Of a DNA stretch of 32,139 nucleotides, positions 1 to 7,747 are shown piece by piece. The translations under genes were made by a program, and so were the position numbers. The number at the start of each line of letters is the position of its first letter. Position 1 is the first letter of the stretch. The notes beneath the pieces are model-generated. The model was not told the origin of the DNA and did not search any database. It was given only the letters and a program-made list of their open reading frames with translations. Origin of the DNA: Actinomycetota bacterium (GTDB lineage: Bacteria > Actinomycetota > Actinomycetes > Actinomycetales > Microbacteriaceae); contig JAUZFP010000062.1 of the NCBI GenBank assembly GCA_030838475.1, positions 1 to 32,139 of the forward strand. The letters are read 5' to 3'.

Positions 1-647
1 CGTCGCGTTTCGGGGATGCCCCGGTGAAGCTCTCGCTGCAACGCGTCCAGCTCGGGGAGCTCACGACTGCGGGAGCCTTTGTACTGCGTCCCCCAGCGCT
101 CGACCTGCCTGACCACGAATCCCTCCGACCGACCGAAGTCGCCGAGGCCCACCTCCTCCGGCTCGATGGAATGCAGGTGGGCGAGCGTGCGCGCAAGGTC
201 CAGGCTCAGCTCGCGCAGCTGGGCCGGGGTGTATGCAGCGTTCGCGGCACGAGTCACGAGCGGCTTGCCCTTCACCCGTTCCATCAGGTAGAACGGGCCG
301 TCGACGCCGGACGTGGGGTCATCCACATATCGCACCGCGCGCGGCACGGGGACGCGACTCCCACGAAGTGCCGAAATGATCCGGAACTCGCGCGCCATGT
401 CGTGCGCTGTGGACTGCACGTGTCCGAGTGGCGGGCGGCGAAGCACGAGGGGTTCTGCGGCGCCGCGGATGGCGTAGGTCAGGTTGCTTCGACCCCCCGC
501 GATCAGGTTCGCACTGAGCGGGACGGCGCCGACCAACTCCGGCTGGTTCACCAGCAACCAGTTCTGCAGCGCGCGCACGTCGAGACCGGGAAGCTGACGC
601 GGCTCAGGCGCTCCGACGCTCGAGCTTGGGGGCGAGGTCGACGTCAT
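1..647 (-). CDS. Acyl-CoA-dehydrogenase-associated aminoglycoside-phosphotransferase-like protein (partial, C-terminus off the left edge)
   Basis: The reverse strand reads an uninterrupted frame from an ATG at 647-645 to the window edge, giving 215 N-terminal residues. About residue 70 it has the run LVLRRPPLGHVQ followed by AHDMAREFRI, and then FYLMERVKGKPLV. This is the ATP-binding N-lobe pattern of the APH-like kinases that occur next to, or fused to, acyl-CoA dehydrogenases (ACAD10/11 type). Family knowledge suggests phosphorylation of a hydroxyacyl-CoA-like substrate during degradation of an unusual acid; the substrate here is unknown. The catalytic HxD loop lies beyond the edge. The gene follows the alcohol dehydrogenase on the same strand with a 43-bp gap, but it has its own promoter-like sequence, so it may be independently regulated. 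The family is fairly sure; the function is not. Confidence 0.85.
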   Translation of the reverse strand, partial: MTSTSPPSSSVGAPEPRQLPGLDVRALQNWLLVNQPELVGAVPLSANLIAGGRSNLTYAIRGAAEPLVLRRPPLGHVQSTAHDMAREFRIISALRGSRVPVPRAVRYVDDPTSGVDGPFYLMERVKGKPLVTRAANAAYTPAQLRELSLDLARTLAHLHSIEPEEVGLGDFGRSEGFVVRQVERWGTQYKGSRSRELPELDALQRELHRGIPETR

Positions 648-653
648 AGATCG

Positions 654-674
654 ATAATACCGACCAGCCGGTAT
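654..674 (-). promoter_or_regulatory. Leaderless promoter with TetR-like palindrome
   Basis: On the minus strand TATTAT (659-654) lies six bases before the ATG at 647, so transcription would begin at or next to the start codon (leaderless). The palindrome ATACCGACCAGCCGGTAT (657-674, 14 of 18 positions symmetric, with perfect 6-bp arms) overlaps the -10 element. No good -35 is visible. The shape resembles TetR-family operators of acyl-CoA catabolic genes; the cognate regulator is not identified. Confidence 0.5.
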
Positions 675-690
675 GTTTCGCGCGCCCGCC

Positions 691-1806
691 TCAGAACTCA
701 ATGATCTGACGGATCGCCTGGCCATCGGCGAGGTCGTCCATCGCGCGGTTTACCCCATCGAGGGAGATGCGCGACGAGATGAGTTCCTCGACCGGCAGCC
801 GACCCGCGCGCCACAGCTTGACGTAGCGCGGGATGTCGCGCTGCGGCACTGCCGAGCCCAGGTAACTGCCGACGATCGTGCGCGCCTGTGCGACGAGACC
901 GAGAGGCGAGATGCTCGCCATCGCCGTCGGAGATGGTAACCCGACAGTGACGGTGATGCCCCCGGCCGACGTACCCGAGATGGCCGTTTCGAACGCACGC
1001 GGATTGCCCGCTGCCTCAACAACTACAGACGCGGTGACGCCCGACTCCGCGAGCTCCTCGGGCGTGAACACCTCGCTCGCACCCAGTGCAAGCGCGCGCT
1101 CGAGCTTCTCGGGTACAGCGTCGACGCCGACGACGGGATGCCCCGCGGCGATCGCCGTGAGGAGAGCGGCCATTCCGACGCCGCCCAGTCCGACGACCAT
1201 GACGGTCTCGCCGAGCCCGGGATGTCCTGCGTTGAGCACCGCGCCGCCGCCGGTGAGTACGGCGCAACCCAGAACCGCCGCAACATCCGGGGGCACGTCG
1301 CTGTCGACCCTGACGACGGATGTTCGGTTCACGACGGCGTGAGTCGCGAAAGCGGAGACTCCGAGGTGATGGTTCACGGGAACGCCGTCCCGGCTGAGCC
1401 GCCGTCCCCCGCCCACGAGCGTCCCGGCGGCGTTGGCCGCGGTCCCGACCTCGCAGGGTAGCCGGCCACCCGTCGCGCATCCCGCGCACGTGCCGCAGCG
1501 CGGAAGGAATGTCATCACGACTCGATCGCCGACCTCGAGCTTCGATTTGCCTGAACCGCCGGATCCGGCACCGAGCTGAACGACGATACCGGCGGCCTCG
1601 TGGCCGAGAAGCATGGGCACCGGTCGAATCCGGCTGCCGTCGACGACCGAGAGGTCGGAATGGCACACGCCGGCCGCCTCGATCTGCACGAGGAGCTCGC
1701 CCGGACCGGGCTCATCCAGCTGGAGCTCCGAGATCGAGATCGGCCGCGACGCCGCAAACGGTCGTTTCGCATCGACTTCCTCGAGAACGGCTCCAGTGAT
1801 GTTCAC
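691..1806 (-). CDS. Zinc-dependent alcohol dehydrogenase
   Basis: A 371-residue medium-chain dehydrogenase/reductase that oxidises an alcohol or hydroxy compound with NAD. The catalytic zinc site is GVCHSD (Cys48), GHEAAG (His69, Glu70) and Cys181. The structural zinc lobe is Cys104-x2-Cys107-x2-Cys110-x7-Cys118. The Rossmann motif GLGGVG is at 206-211, and Asp229 at the end of the next strand (VVGVD) favours NAD over NADP. The length fits the class III/AdhC-like group. The start is a GTG preceded by AGAGGA seven bases upstream. It is divergent from a GNAT gene across a 90-bp region with palindromes, and upstream of the APH-like gene, which suggests a small catabolic unit. The substrate cannot be read from the sequence. 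Confidence 0.92.
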   Translation of the reverse strand: MNITGAVLEEVDAKRPFAASRPISISELQLDEPGPGELLVQIEAAGVCHSDLSVVDGSRIRPVPMLLGHEAAGIVVQLGAGSGGSGKSKLEVGDRVVMTFLPRCGTCAGCATGGRLPCEVGTAANAAGTLVGGGRRLSRDGVPVNHHLGVSAFATHAVVNRTSVVRVDSDVPPDVAAVLGCAVLTGGGAVLNAGHPGLGETVMVVGLGGVGMAALLTAIAAGHPVVGVDAVPEKLERALALGASEVFTPEELAESGVTASVVVEAAGNPRAFETAISGTSAGGITVTVGLPSPTAMASISPLGLVAQARTIVGSYLGSAVPQRDIPRYVKLWRAGRLPVEELISSRISLDGVNRAMDDLADGQAIRQIIEF

Positions 1807-1817
1807 TCAGCTATCCT

Positions 1818-1857
1818 CTCTCGCTTCGACCCTCGAGAGCACGTGAAACCTTTTCAC
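1818..1857. promoter_or_regulatory. Palindromes in the divergent adh/GNAT intergenic region
   Basis: Two inverted repeats sit between the divergent genes. One is CTCTCG (1818-1823) with CGAGAG (1834-1839). The other is the 15-bp palindrome GTGAAACCTTTTCAC (1843-1857), with perfect 6-bp arms. The second is operator-sized and centred between both starts. Operator function is inference. Confidence 0.35.
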
Positions 1858-1896
1858 CGAATACTGGCCGTAACAATGAGCGGTTACCCTGTGTCC

Positions 1897-2361
1897 ATGG
1901 GGAACCTGCGACTGGAAGAACTTTCCGCCAAAACAATCGTGGCGGCCAACGGACTCACCCTGCGACGCGGCCAGGAGCAGTTCGTAACTCCGACCTCGTA
2001 CGCCATCGCCGATGCGTACATCAACCCTGCCACCTCGTGGCCACGAGTCGTCATCGACTCCGCCAGCGGCGCGGATGAGGTTGTCGGCTTCATCCGCGGA
2101 AACTTTGACCCGGACGCGCAGCAGGTCGAGTTCCGCAGCTGTATCTGGCGAATCAACGTCGCGGCCTCCGCGCAGGGTCTCGGCATCGGAAAGTTTGCCG
2201 CTCATGCCCTCGCCGACGAGGCACGTAGCCGGGGCTTCGATCGTCTGTACGTTATTTGGGAACCCGGCGAGGACGGCCCCGAACAGTTTTTTCTACACAT
2301 CGGCTTTGTCGTCATTGGGCAGACCCAGTACGGCGAGAACATTGGAGCACTGGAGCTGTGA
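1897..2361 (+). CDS. GNAT family N-acetyltransferase (spermidine/BltD-like)
   Basis: A 154-residue GNAT protein that transfers acetyl from acetyl-CoA to an amine. The acetyl-CoA pyrophosphate loop is QGLGIGK (93-99), preceded by the beta-4 strand WRINVAA. FVTPTSYAIADAY near residues 30-41 and WEPGEDGPEQFFLHIGF near the C-terminus match the pattern of Bacillus BltD-like spermine/spermidine acetyltransferases, so a polyamine or similar amine is the likely substrate (inference). The ATG at 1897 is chosen because TACCCT lies six bases upstream, a leaderless-type spacing. An in-frame ATG at 1876 would add seven residues but has no ribosome binding site. Its stop overlaps the GTG start of the next GNAT, so the two are translationally coupled. 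Confidence 0.82.
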   Translation: MGNLRLEELSAKTIVAANGLTLRRGQEQFVTPTSYAIADAYINPATSWPRVVIDSASGADEVVGFIRGNFDPDAQQVEFRSCIWRINVAASAQGLGIGKFAAHALADEARSRGFDRLYVIWEPGEDGPEQFFLHIGFVVIGQTQYGENIGALEL

Positions 2362-2930
2362 GCGATTCAGCGAGTATCCCCACCACGACCTGCACGGTCG
2401 AACTGCTCGGTCCGACGGAGGCCGCGGCACTCGCCGACGAGATTCGGGCGATCTACCGCACCGCCTTTGCGGTGTCGTCTGACCGCTGGGACAAGTCGGA
2501 GCTCGGCATCACCGCCTTCGAGAACGACATCTTCCCCAGGCACCTCGCCCGCGAGGGCTTCGGGATGACCACCGCGCGCAACGACGACGGCAAGCTGGTC
2601 GGATTCTGCTACGGCTACATCGGCGAGCACGGCCAGTACTGGACCGACTACGTCGCGGCGCGCATCCACCCCTCGCTGGAGAAGGCCTGGCTCGGGGGTC
2701 ACTTCGAGATCGCGGAGTTGGCCGTCGAGTCCGAGGAGCGGGGCAAGGGACTGGGTCGTGCCCTGCTGACGACGCTGCTCGACTCCCGCGGCGAAGATCG
2801 CGTCGCTCTGCAGACCCTCGAGAAGGACTCGCAGGCTCTCCCGCTCTACGAGTCGCTCGGCTTCACGACGTTCGGTGAATTCGAGAACTACGTGGTCCTT
2901 GGCCAGCGTCGGGGCTCCTCCGCCACGTGA
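2358..2930 (+). CDS. GNAT family N-acetyltransferase
   Basis: A 190-residue GNAT protein with the acetyl-CoA loop RGKGLGR (128-134), preceded by FEIAELAVESEE, and a C-terminal YESLGFTTFGEF beta-bulge typical of the fold. The start is the GTG at 2358, whose GTGA overlaps the stop of the preceding GNAT. Its own stop overlaps the GTG of the alkyltransferase-like gene in the same way, giving a three-gene coupled unit. The substrate is not recognisable. Nothing in the sequence suggests membrane association. The fold is confident; the role is unknown. Confidence 0.83.
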   Translation: MSDSASIPTTTCTVELLGPTEAAALADEIRAIYRTAFAVSSDRWDKSELGITAFENDIFPRHLAREGFGMTTARNDDGKLVGFCYGYIGEHGQYWTDYVAARIHPSLEKAWLGGHFEIAELAVESEERGKGLGRALLTTLLDSRGEDRVALQTLEKDSQALPLYESLGFTTFGEFENYVVLGQRRGSSAT

Positions 2931-3241
2931 GCGAACCGAACGAGGACTTCGTTTCTCGTGTGCTGGCGGTGGTCGAAGAGATCCCGGCCGGCAGGGTGAT
3001 GAGCTACGGCGATGTGGCCGCGGCGATCGGATCCCGCGCCGCGCGCGGTGTCGGCCAGGTGATGGCCTACTACGGCGGCGATGTGCCCTGGTGGCGCGTG
3101 GTTCGGGCGAGCGGTCATCCGGCCCAGAACCACGAGTCGCGCGCCCTCGAGTACTATCGTGCGGAATCCACCCCGCTCACGTGGTCCGCGAGTGGCGTCT
3201 TTCGGGTCGACCTGCCGCGGGCGCGCTGGTCGCCAACCTAG
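2927..3241 (+). CDS. Alkyltransferase-like (ATL/MGMT-fold) DNA-binding protein
   Basis: A 104-residue protein with the DNA-binding half of O6-alkylguanine-DNA alkyltransferase: GRVMSYGDVAAAIG (22-35, winged helix) and RGVGQVM (40-46). At the active-site position, where true methyltransferases have PCHR, it reads PWWR (54-57), so the acceptor cysteine is replaced by tryptophan and it cannot dealkylate. Family knowledge says ATL proteins flip and bind O6-alkylguanine and hand the lesion to nucleotide excision repair. The start is a GTG overlapping the upstream stop (GTGA). It is last in the GNAT-GNAT-ATL unit and faces a third GNAT gene on the other strand. Confidence 0.9.
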   Translation: MSEPNEDFVSRVLAVVEEIPAGRVMSYGDVAAAIGSRAARGVGQVMAYYGGDVPWWRVVRASGHPAQNHESRALEYYRAESTPLTWSASGVFRVDLPRARWSPT

Positions 3242-3271
3242 CCAGCGCGAATGTGCCCGGTCGCCTCAGGG

Positions 3272-3769
3272 CTAAAGCGCCGCCCCGAAGACCGACCTTA
3301 CCTGGCCCCTACTGTCCACCGACGAAGACTGGAACGTTAGGCCGATCTTCTCTGCAACGCGTTGCGAAGGGACATTCTCGGGATGGATGATCGCAACGAG
3401 GTTCGGCTGCCCGAGCTGTGCGGCGTACTCGCGACAGGCAGACGCCGCCTCGGTCGCGTATCCGTACCCCTGGAGGTCGCGTCGAACGTGATAGCCGACC
3501 TCCAGTGCACGCTCGCCGTCGACCTGCTGCCACGTGAGCCCACAGTCTCCGACGAACTCTCCGTCGAGCGTCTCGATAATCCACAGTCCGAAGCCATACT
3601 GGGCGTAGTTGTTCTTGTTCCAGTTGATCCAGCCCTGCGTCTCTTCCCGCGACTTCGGTGACGTGTAGAAGGTCATGACCTCGGGGTCGCCGAGCAGTGC
3701 CACCATGCTGTCTAGATCGTTGTCGGTCATCTCGCGAAAATGGAGACGTGGCGTGTCAGTGGGAGTCAC
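3272..3769 (-). CDS. GNAT family N-acetyltransferase (RimJ/RimL-like)
   Basis: A 165-residue RimJ/RimL-type GNAT. The N-terminus TPRLHFREMTDNDL and the acetyl-CoA loop RRDLQGYGYATEA (97-109) are typical, followed by the beta-5 strand LVAIIHPEN and ASN-like SQRVAEKIGL. Such proteins acetylate protein N-termini, small amines or drugs. The GTG start lies 11 bases after the stop of the ABC exporter subunit, with an AGGGG-type ribosome binding site overlapping that stop. It is therefore very probably the last gene of the exporter operon. A drug-modifying role beside a drug exporter is tempting but is only inference. Confidence 0.85.
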   Translation of the reverse strand: MTPTDTPRLHFREMTDNDLDSMVALLGDPEVMTFYTSPKSREETQGWINWNKNNYAQYGFGLWIIETLDGEFVGDCGLTWQQVDGERALEVGYHVRRDLQGYGYATEAASACREYAAQLGQPNLVAIIHPENVPSQRVAEKIGLTFQSSSVDSRGQVRSVFGAAL

Positions 3770-3780
3770 GGTTCACGCCC

Positions 3781-5589
3781 CTAGACCAGCGAGTCGCGCC
3801 ACGCGGCGTGCAGCTGGGCGAAGCGACCGGTTCCGGCGATGAGCTCGTTCGGTGGGCCATCCTCGACGATCACACCGTGTTCCATCACCAGCACCCGATC
3901 CGCGATCGCGACCGTCGAGAGGCGGTGCGCGATGATGATCGCGGTGCGATCGGCCAGCAGGGTCTGCAGACCCTCCTGCACCAGTCGCTCGCTCGGGATG
4001 TCCAGGGAGGCGGTCGCCTCGTCCAGGATGAGCACGACCGGATCGGCGATGAACGCGCGAGCAAACGACAGCAGCTGGCGCTGCCCCGCCGAGACGCGAC
4101 CGCCGCGCTTGTTCACGTCCGTGTCGTAGCCGTCCGGCAGTGACTGGATGAACTCGTGCGCCCCGACTGCTTTGGCAGAAGCCACAATCTCCGCGCGAGT
4201 CGCATCCGGCTTGCCCAGCGCGATATTGTCCGCCACGCTCCCCGAGAACAGGTACGCCTCCTGGGTCACCATCACGATGGCGCGACGCAGATCCTTCGGG
4301 TGCAACCGGCGCAGGTCGATGCCGTCGAGTTCCACCTCCCCCTGCGTCGGGTCGTAGAACCGCGAGATCAGCTTCGCCAGAGTCGACTTGCCCGCGCCCG
4401 TCGACCCGACCAGCGCAATCGTCTGTCCGGCCGGGATGTCGAGGTCGAACGTCGGCAGCACGATGCGATCGTTGCTGTACGCAAACTCCACCTTGTCGAA
4501 GCTGACCCTGCCGCTGGCCTTCCGAAGGTCGACAGGGCGCACGGGATCGGGAACGCTCGGCTCCTCCTCCAGCACACCCGAGATCTTCTCGAGCGCTGAC
4601 GACGCGGACTGGTAGGAGTTGTAGAACATCGCCATCTCTTCGGCGGGCCCGAAGAACTGGCGCGTGTACAGCAGCACCGCGAGAAGGGTCCCGATCTCTA
4701 CGGCGCCGGTCGCGACCCGAAGGCCACCGACCAGCAGGATCGCCGCGAGCGCGAGGTTTCCGATCAGGACGAGGCCGGGATCGAAGATTCCGAACAGCTG
4801 GATTGTCTTGCCGTTGGCCGCGCGGTAGTCCTCGACCAGTTGGCCGAACTCATCCTCATTGCGCTTTTCCTTGCGGAACGCCTTGACCGCGCGGATACCC
4901 GTCATGGTCTCGACGAAGTGCACGATCACCCGAGCCGAAGTGACCCTCGTGAGTCGGAACAGGCTGTTGGAGCTCTTCTGAAACCAGCGCGCAAGGAAGT
5001 ACAGCGGAATGAGCGCCACAACCAGCACGACACCGCTCACCCAATCGAGTGAGAACATCGCGATCGCGATGAACCCCATGTACAGAACGCCCTGGATGAG
5101 CTGATTGATGCCGGAGTCGAGCAGTTCGCGAATCGTATCGAGATCGCTGGTCTGGCGCGCGATGATGCGGCCCGACGTGTAGGTCTCGTGGAACTCGAGG
5201 CTCAATAGCTGGGTGTGCCGGAAGACCCGCTTGCGGAGATCGATGAGGATGGCCTGGCTGATCCGTGCGCTCAGGACGGTGTACGTGGAGATGAGCCACG
5301 CTCCGAGAGCGGCGGCCACCAGGTAGGCGGCCACCGTGAGCGACAGCGGCGCCCAGTCCGAGTGCTTGACCAGTGCCGGCAGGCCGACGTTGATTCCGAA
5401 CGCGATCAGGGCGGGTCCCGCAATCTGCGCCGCGGTCGAGATCACCACGATCACAAATGTCCACGCGACCTTCCCGCGCAGCGGGCGCAGCAGCGATCCG
5501 AGCAGCCGAACCGAGCGCTCACGCAGTTGCCGCGATTCGGCCTTGTTCAGGTCGTCCCGCTCTTCGCCTTCTACTCCGGCGACGCTCAC
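3781..5589 (-). CDS. ABC exporter half-transporter, catalytically competent subunit of a heterodimer
   Basis: A 602-residue type IV ABC exporter half: an N-terminal six-helix transmembrane domain (about residues 40-330) and a nucleotide-binding domain. The Walker A is GSTGAGKST (395-403), the Q-loop VTQEAYLF, the Walker [12 protein letters not shown] with the catalytic Glu524, and the H-loop His555. The signature is VSAGQ (499-503) instead of LSGGQ. The altered signature would face the degenerate site of the partner, as in heterodimeric exporters such as BmrCD or TM287/288. The GTG start overlaps the partner's stop and is preceded by AAAGGAGG seven bases upstream. The likely role is efflux of hydrophobic drugs or toxins from the inner leaflet; the substrate is unknown. 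Confidence 0.93.
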   Translation of the reverse strand: MSVAGVEGEERDDLNKAESRQLRERSVRLLGSLLRPLRGKVAWTFVIVVISTAAQIAGPALIAFGINVGLPALVKHSDWAPLSLTVAAYLVAAALGAWLISTYTVLSARISQAILIDLRKRVFRHTQLLSLEFHETYTSGRIIARQTSDLDTIRELLDSGINQLIQGVLYMGFIAIAMFSLDWVSGVVLVVALIPLYFLARWFQKSSNSLFRLTRVTSARVIVHFVETMTGIRAVKAFRKEKRNEDEFGQLVEDYRAANGKTIQLFGIFDPGLVLIGNLALAAILLVGGLRVATGAVEIGTLLAVLLYTRQFFGPAEEMAMFYNSYQSASSALEKISGVLEEEPSVPDPVRPVDLRKASGRVSFDKVEFAYSNDRIVLPTFDLDIPAGQTIALVGSTGAGKSTLAKLISRFYDPTQGEVELDGIDLRRLHPKDLRRAIVMVTQEAYLFSGSVADNIALGKPDATRAEIVASAKAVGAHEFIQSLPDGYDTDVNKRGGRVSAGQRQLLSFARAFIADPVVLILDEATASLDIPSERLVQEGLQTLLADRTAIIIAHRLSTVAIADRVLVMEHGVIVEDGPPNELIAGTGRFAQLHAAWRDSLV

Positions 5590-7433
5590 AGTGACGCCTC
5601 CTTTCGGTCGGTACGGTCGTTGTCTTGTCGTTCTCGCTCTGCGGCTTCCCGAGCCTCTTCGTCCTCGAGACTCGAGATCACGAAGCGGTAGTGGTCGTTC
5701 GAGGCGAGCAGATCGGAGTGTTTGCCCACCGCCGTGATGCGCCCGCCCTGAAGCAGTGCGACCCGGTCGGCCAGCATGACGGTGGATGGCCGGTGAGCGA
5801 CGATCAGTGCCGTCGTCGAGGCGAGGACTCGGCGAAGAGCCGCCTCAACGAGAGCTTCCGTATCCACATCCAGTGCGGACAGCGGGTCGTCGAGAACCAG
5901 CACTTCCGGCTTCGCCGCCACGGCGCGAGCGAGTGCCAGCCGCTGGCGCTGGCCCCCAGAGAGGCTGAGCCCCTCTTCGCCGACCCTGGTGTCGAGGCCG
6001 TTCGGCAGTTCGTAGACGAACGCGGACTGCGCGATGTCGAGCGCTTCGGCGAGGTCATCCTCGCTCGCCTCCGGACGACCGAGCAGAACGTTGTCGCGAA
6101 CGGATGCCGAGAACAGCGTCGCGTCCTCGAATGCCATCGCGATGTGCTTGCGAAGGTCGTACCGGGTCAGGTCACGGATGTCGACTCCGTCGAGCGTGAT
6201 CGAGCCACCGGTCACGTCGTAAAGGCGAGTCGTCAGCGCGGTGACTGTCGACTTGCCCGAGCCGGTCAGCCCAACGAGCGCCATGGTCTCGCCGGGCTCG
6301 AGGGTCAGGCTGAGGCCGTCGACGAGGTCGGGATACTGCGCGGCGGAATCCTCGTAGCGAAAGTGCACGTCATTGAAGGACAGGCGGCCCTCCGGCTTCC
6401 GGATCGTCTTCGGGTGTTCGGGGTCCTGGATGGTGTTTGGGGCATCCATGACCTCGAAGAACCGGTCGATCGCGGTGCGTGTATCGAAGGTCATCGACAG
6501 CAGGAAGCCGATGGATTCGACCGGCCAGCGCAGAACGGTCGCCGTCGCGAAGAACGCGACGAGTTCGCCCGCCGTGATCTGTCCGGTTGCAGCCAGCCAC
6601 ACGCCGCCGAGCAGGCAGATCGCGAATGTAACGTCGGGCACCAGCAGAAGCCAGAACCAGATCCCGGCGATCGCCTTCGCCTTTTCGATCTCCGTTCCGC
6701 GCAGCTCCTCGGCCTGCCGAGCGAACCGGTCGAGCTGGTGCGCCCCGCGGCCAAACGCCTTGAGCACGCGGATGCCGTGAACGGACTCCTCGACCGCGGT
6801 CGCGAGGTCGCCGGCCTGATCCTGGCTACGGCGAGCGACCACCGAGTACTTGCTTTCGAACACGTAGCCGTAGATCCAGAGCGGAATGGAGCAGACCACA
6901 AAGATGAGTCCAAGAATCCACGAGATGCTGACCAGGAAGGCGAAGCCCACCACGATGGTGAGGACGTTCACGATGAGCAGCACGATGCCGAACGAGATCC
7001 ATCGGCGGATGAGGTTGAGGTCGCTGATCGCGCGCGACAGCAATTGGCCGGACGGCCAGCGGTCGTGAAAACTGACCGGGAGATCCTGGAGCCGGGCGTA
7101 CAACGCGTTGCGCATCTTCGCCTCGACGTGGGTGCCCGGTTGCAGCACAAAGAATCGGCGCAGCGCGATGAGCACCGCCTCGAGCACGCCGAGCACCAGC
7201 ACGATTCCGACGGCGGGCCAGATCTGCGCCGAGTCGCCGGTCTTCAGCGGGCCGTCGACGAGTGAGCGGAGGACCTGGGGAATGAGCAGCGCAACGATCC
7301 CCGCAAGCAGAGCCGCGATCATCCCGAGCAGGATGCGTCGCGACGCCGACTTGGCGTAGGGGAAGATCCGGAGGATCGAGCGGAAGGTTCCCGGGCGAGT
7401 GGGAGGGCGATCGGAGGCGATCGATTTGGACAT
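5586..7433 (-). CDS. ABC exporter half-transporter, degenerate-site subunit of a heterodimer
   Basis: A 615-residue ABC exporter half and partner of the following gene. It has the six-helix domain (about residues 35-320), Walker [10 protein letters not shown] (388-396), a good LSGGQ signature (491-495) and H-loop His547. The Walker B is [11 protein letters not shown], with Asp516 where the catalytic glutamate should be, and the Q-loop reads AFED (Glu436 instead of Gln). This marks the non-hydrolysing site of an asymmetric heterodimer. The start is the ATG at 7433, preceded by AAGGA with normal spacing; an in-frame start 10 codons further up lacks one. It is preceded by a 26-codon leader ORF and hairpins, which suggests inducible expression. 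Confidence 0.93.
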   Translation of the reverse strand: MSKSIASDRPPTRPGTFRSILRIFPYAKSASRRILLGMIAALLAGIVALLIPQVLRSLVDGPLKTGDSAQIWPAVGIVLVLGVLEAVLIALRRFFVLQPGTHVEAKMRNALYARLQDLPVSFHDRWPSGQLLSRAISDLNLIRRWISFGIVLLIVNVLTIVVGFAFLVSISWILGLIFVVCSIPLWIYGYVFESKYSVVARRSQDQAGDLATAVEESVHGIRVLKAFGRGAHQLDRFARQAEELRGTEIEKAKAIAGIWFWLLLVPDVTFAICLLGGVWLAATGQITAGELVAFFATATVLRWPVESIGFLLSMTFDTRTAIDRFFEVMDAPNTIQDPEHPKTIRKPEGRLSFNDVHFRYEDSAAQYPDLVDGLSLTLEPGETMALVGLTGSGKSTVTALTTRLYDVTGGSITLDGVDIRDLTRYDLRKHIAMAFEDATLFSASVRDNVLLGRPEASEDDLAEALDIAQSAFVYELPNGLDTRVGEEGLSLSGGQRQRLALARAVAAKPEVLVLDDPLSALDVDTEALVEAALRRVLASTTALIVAHRPSTVMLADRVALLQGGRITAVGKHSDLLASNDHYRFVISSLEDEEAREAAERERQDNDRTDRKEASL

Positions 7434-7504
7434 GATTTCCTTGGGATTTGGCGCGCGCGACAAAACTTACGAGTCGCGAAAGACTGTGAACTTGACGTTG
7501 GGAT

Positions 7505-7527
7505 GCGGCTCGCCCGCCGGGCGCCGC
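7505..7527 (-). promoter_or_regulatory. Hairpin between leader ORF and ABC exporter
   Basis: GCGGC/GCCGC arms enclose GCCC/GGGC with a 3-base loop and a 2-base bulge. The hairpin is in the 118-bp stretch between the leader-peptide stop and the exporter start. No T-run follows on the minus strand, so it is not a textbook terminator. It could act as an attenuator-type stem. Confidence 0.4.
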
Positions 7528-7551
7528 TTTCGAAGGCTGCTGGGGAAGGGG

Positions 7552-7632
7552 TTACTGGCGCGGTCGGAGGACCGCGGCGACAGTGCTGGCTCCCGCGAAC
7601 TCGCGTGCCGTTGCAAATGCTGTCTTCGTCAT
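7552..7632 (-). CDS. Putative 26-aa leader peptide upstream of the ABC exporter
   Basis: A 27-codon ORF (26 residues) starting with ATG at 7632. It is preceded by AGGAGG with a 5-base spacer, the best ribosome binding site in the window. It begins MTKTAFATARE and ends VLRPRQ. The end of the ORF can fold into a perfect 7-bp hairpin (7559-7576, loop CTCC), and a second GC hairpin lies between it and the exporter. Position, size and ribosome binding site suggest a regulatory leader peptide, like bmrB before bmrCD. The Arg23-Pro24-Arg25 ending matches the +X+ pattern at which macrolide-bound ribosomes stall. Being translated is likely; the regulatory role is inference. Confidence 0.55.
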   Translation of the reverse strand: MTKTAFATAREFAGASTVAAVLRPRQ

Positions 7633-7717
7633 GACGTCCTCCTGGGGTTGCGGCCTATTCGTAAGCCCCACGGTGAACCCGATGTTGTACACCGGCGCTC
7701 CCCGAGCAGCCTTTCAG

Positions 7718-7744
7718 ACTATAGGCGTCCCGGGATGGACGCAA
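7718..7744 (-). promoter_or_regulatory. Candidate promoter of the leader/ABC exporter operon
   Basis: On the minus strand TTGCGT (7744-7739) and TATAGT (7723-7718) are separated by 15 bp, slightly short of the ideal 17. They lie immediately downstream of the dimethylargininase-like stop codon and would give a 5' leader of about 80 nt before the 26-aa ORF. The rest of the 314-bp gap between the flanking large genes holds the leader ORF and hairpins. Confidence 0.4.
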
Positions 7745-7747
7745 GCG

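Noticed and set aside
2927-3241. Active O6-methylguanine-DNA methyltransferase
   Set aside because: The acceptor cysteine position is tryptophan (PWWR), so it can bind but not dealkylate.
5625-7265. A 546-codon open frame on the plus strand
   Set aside because: It is antisense to the degenerate-site ABC subunit, whose motifs are all in order on the minus strand.
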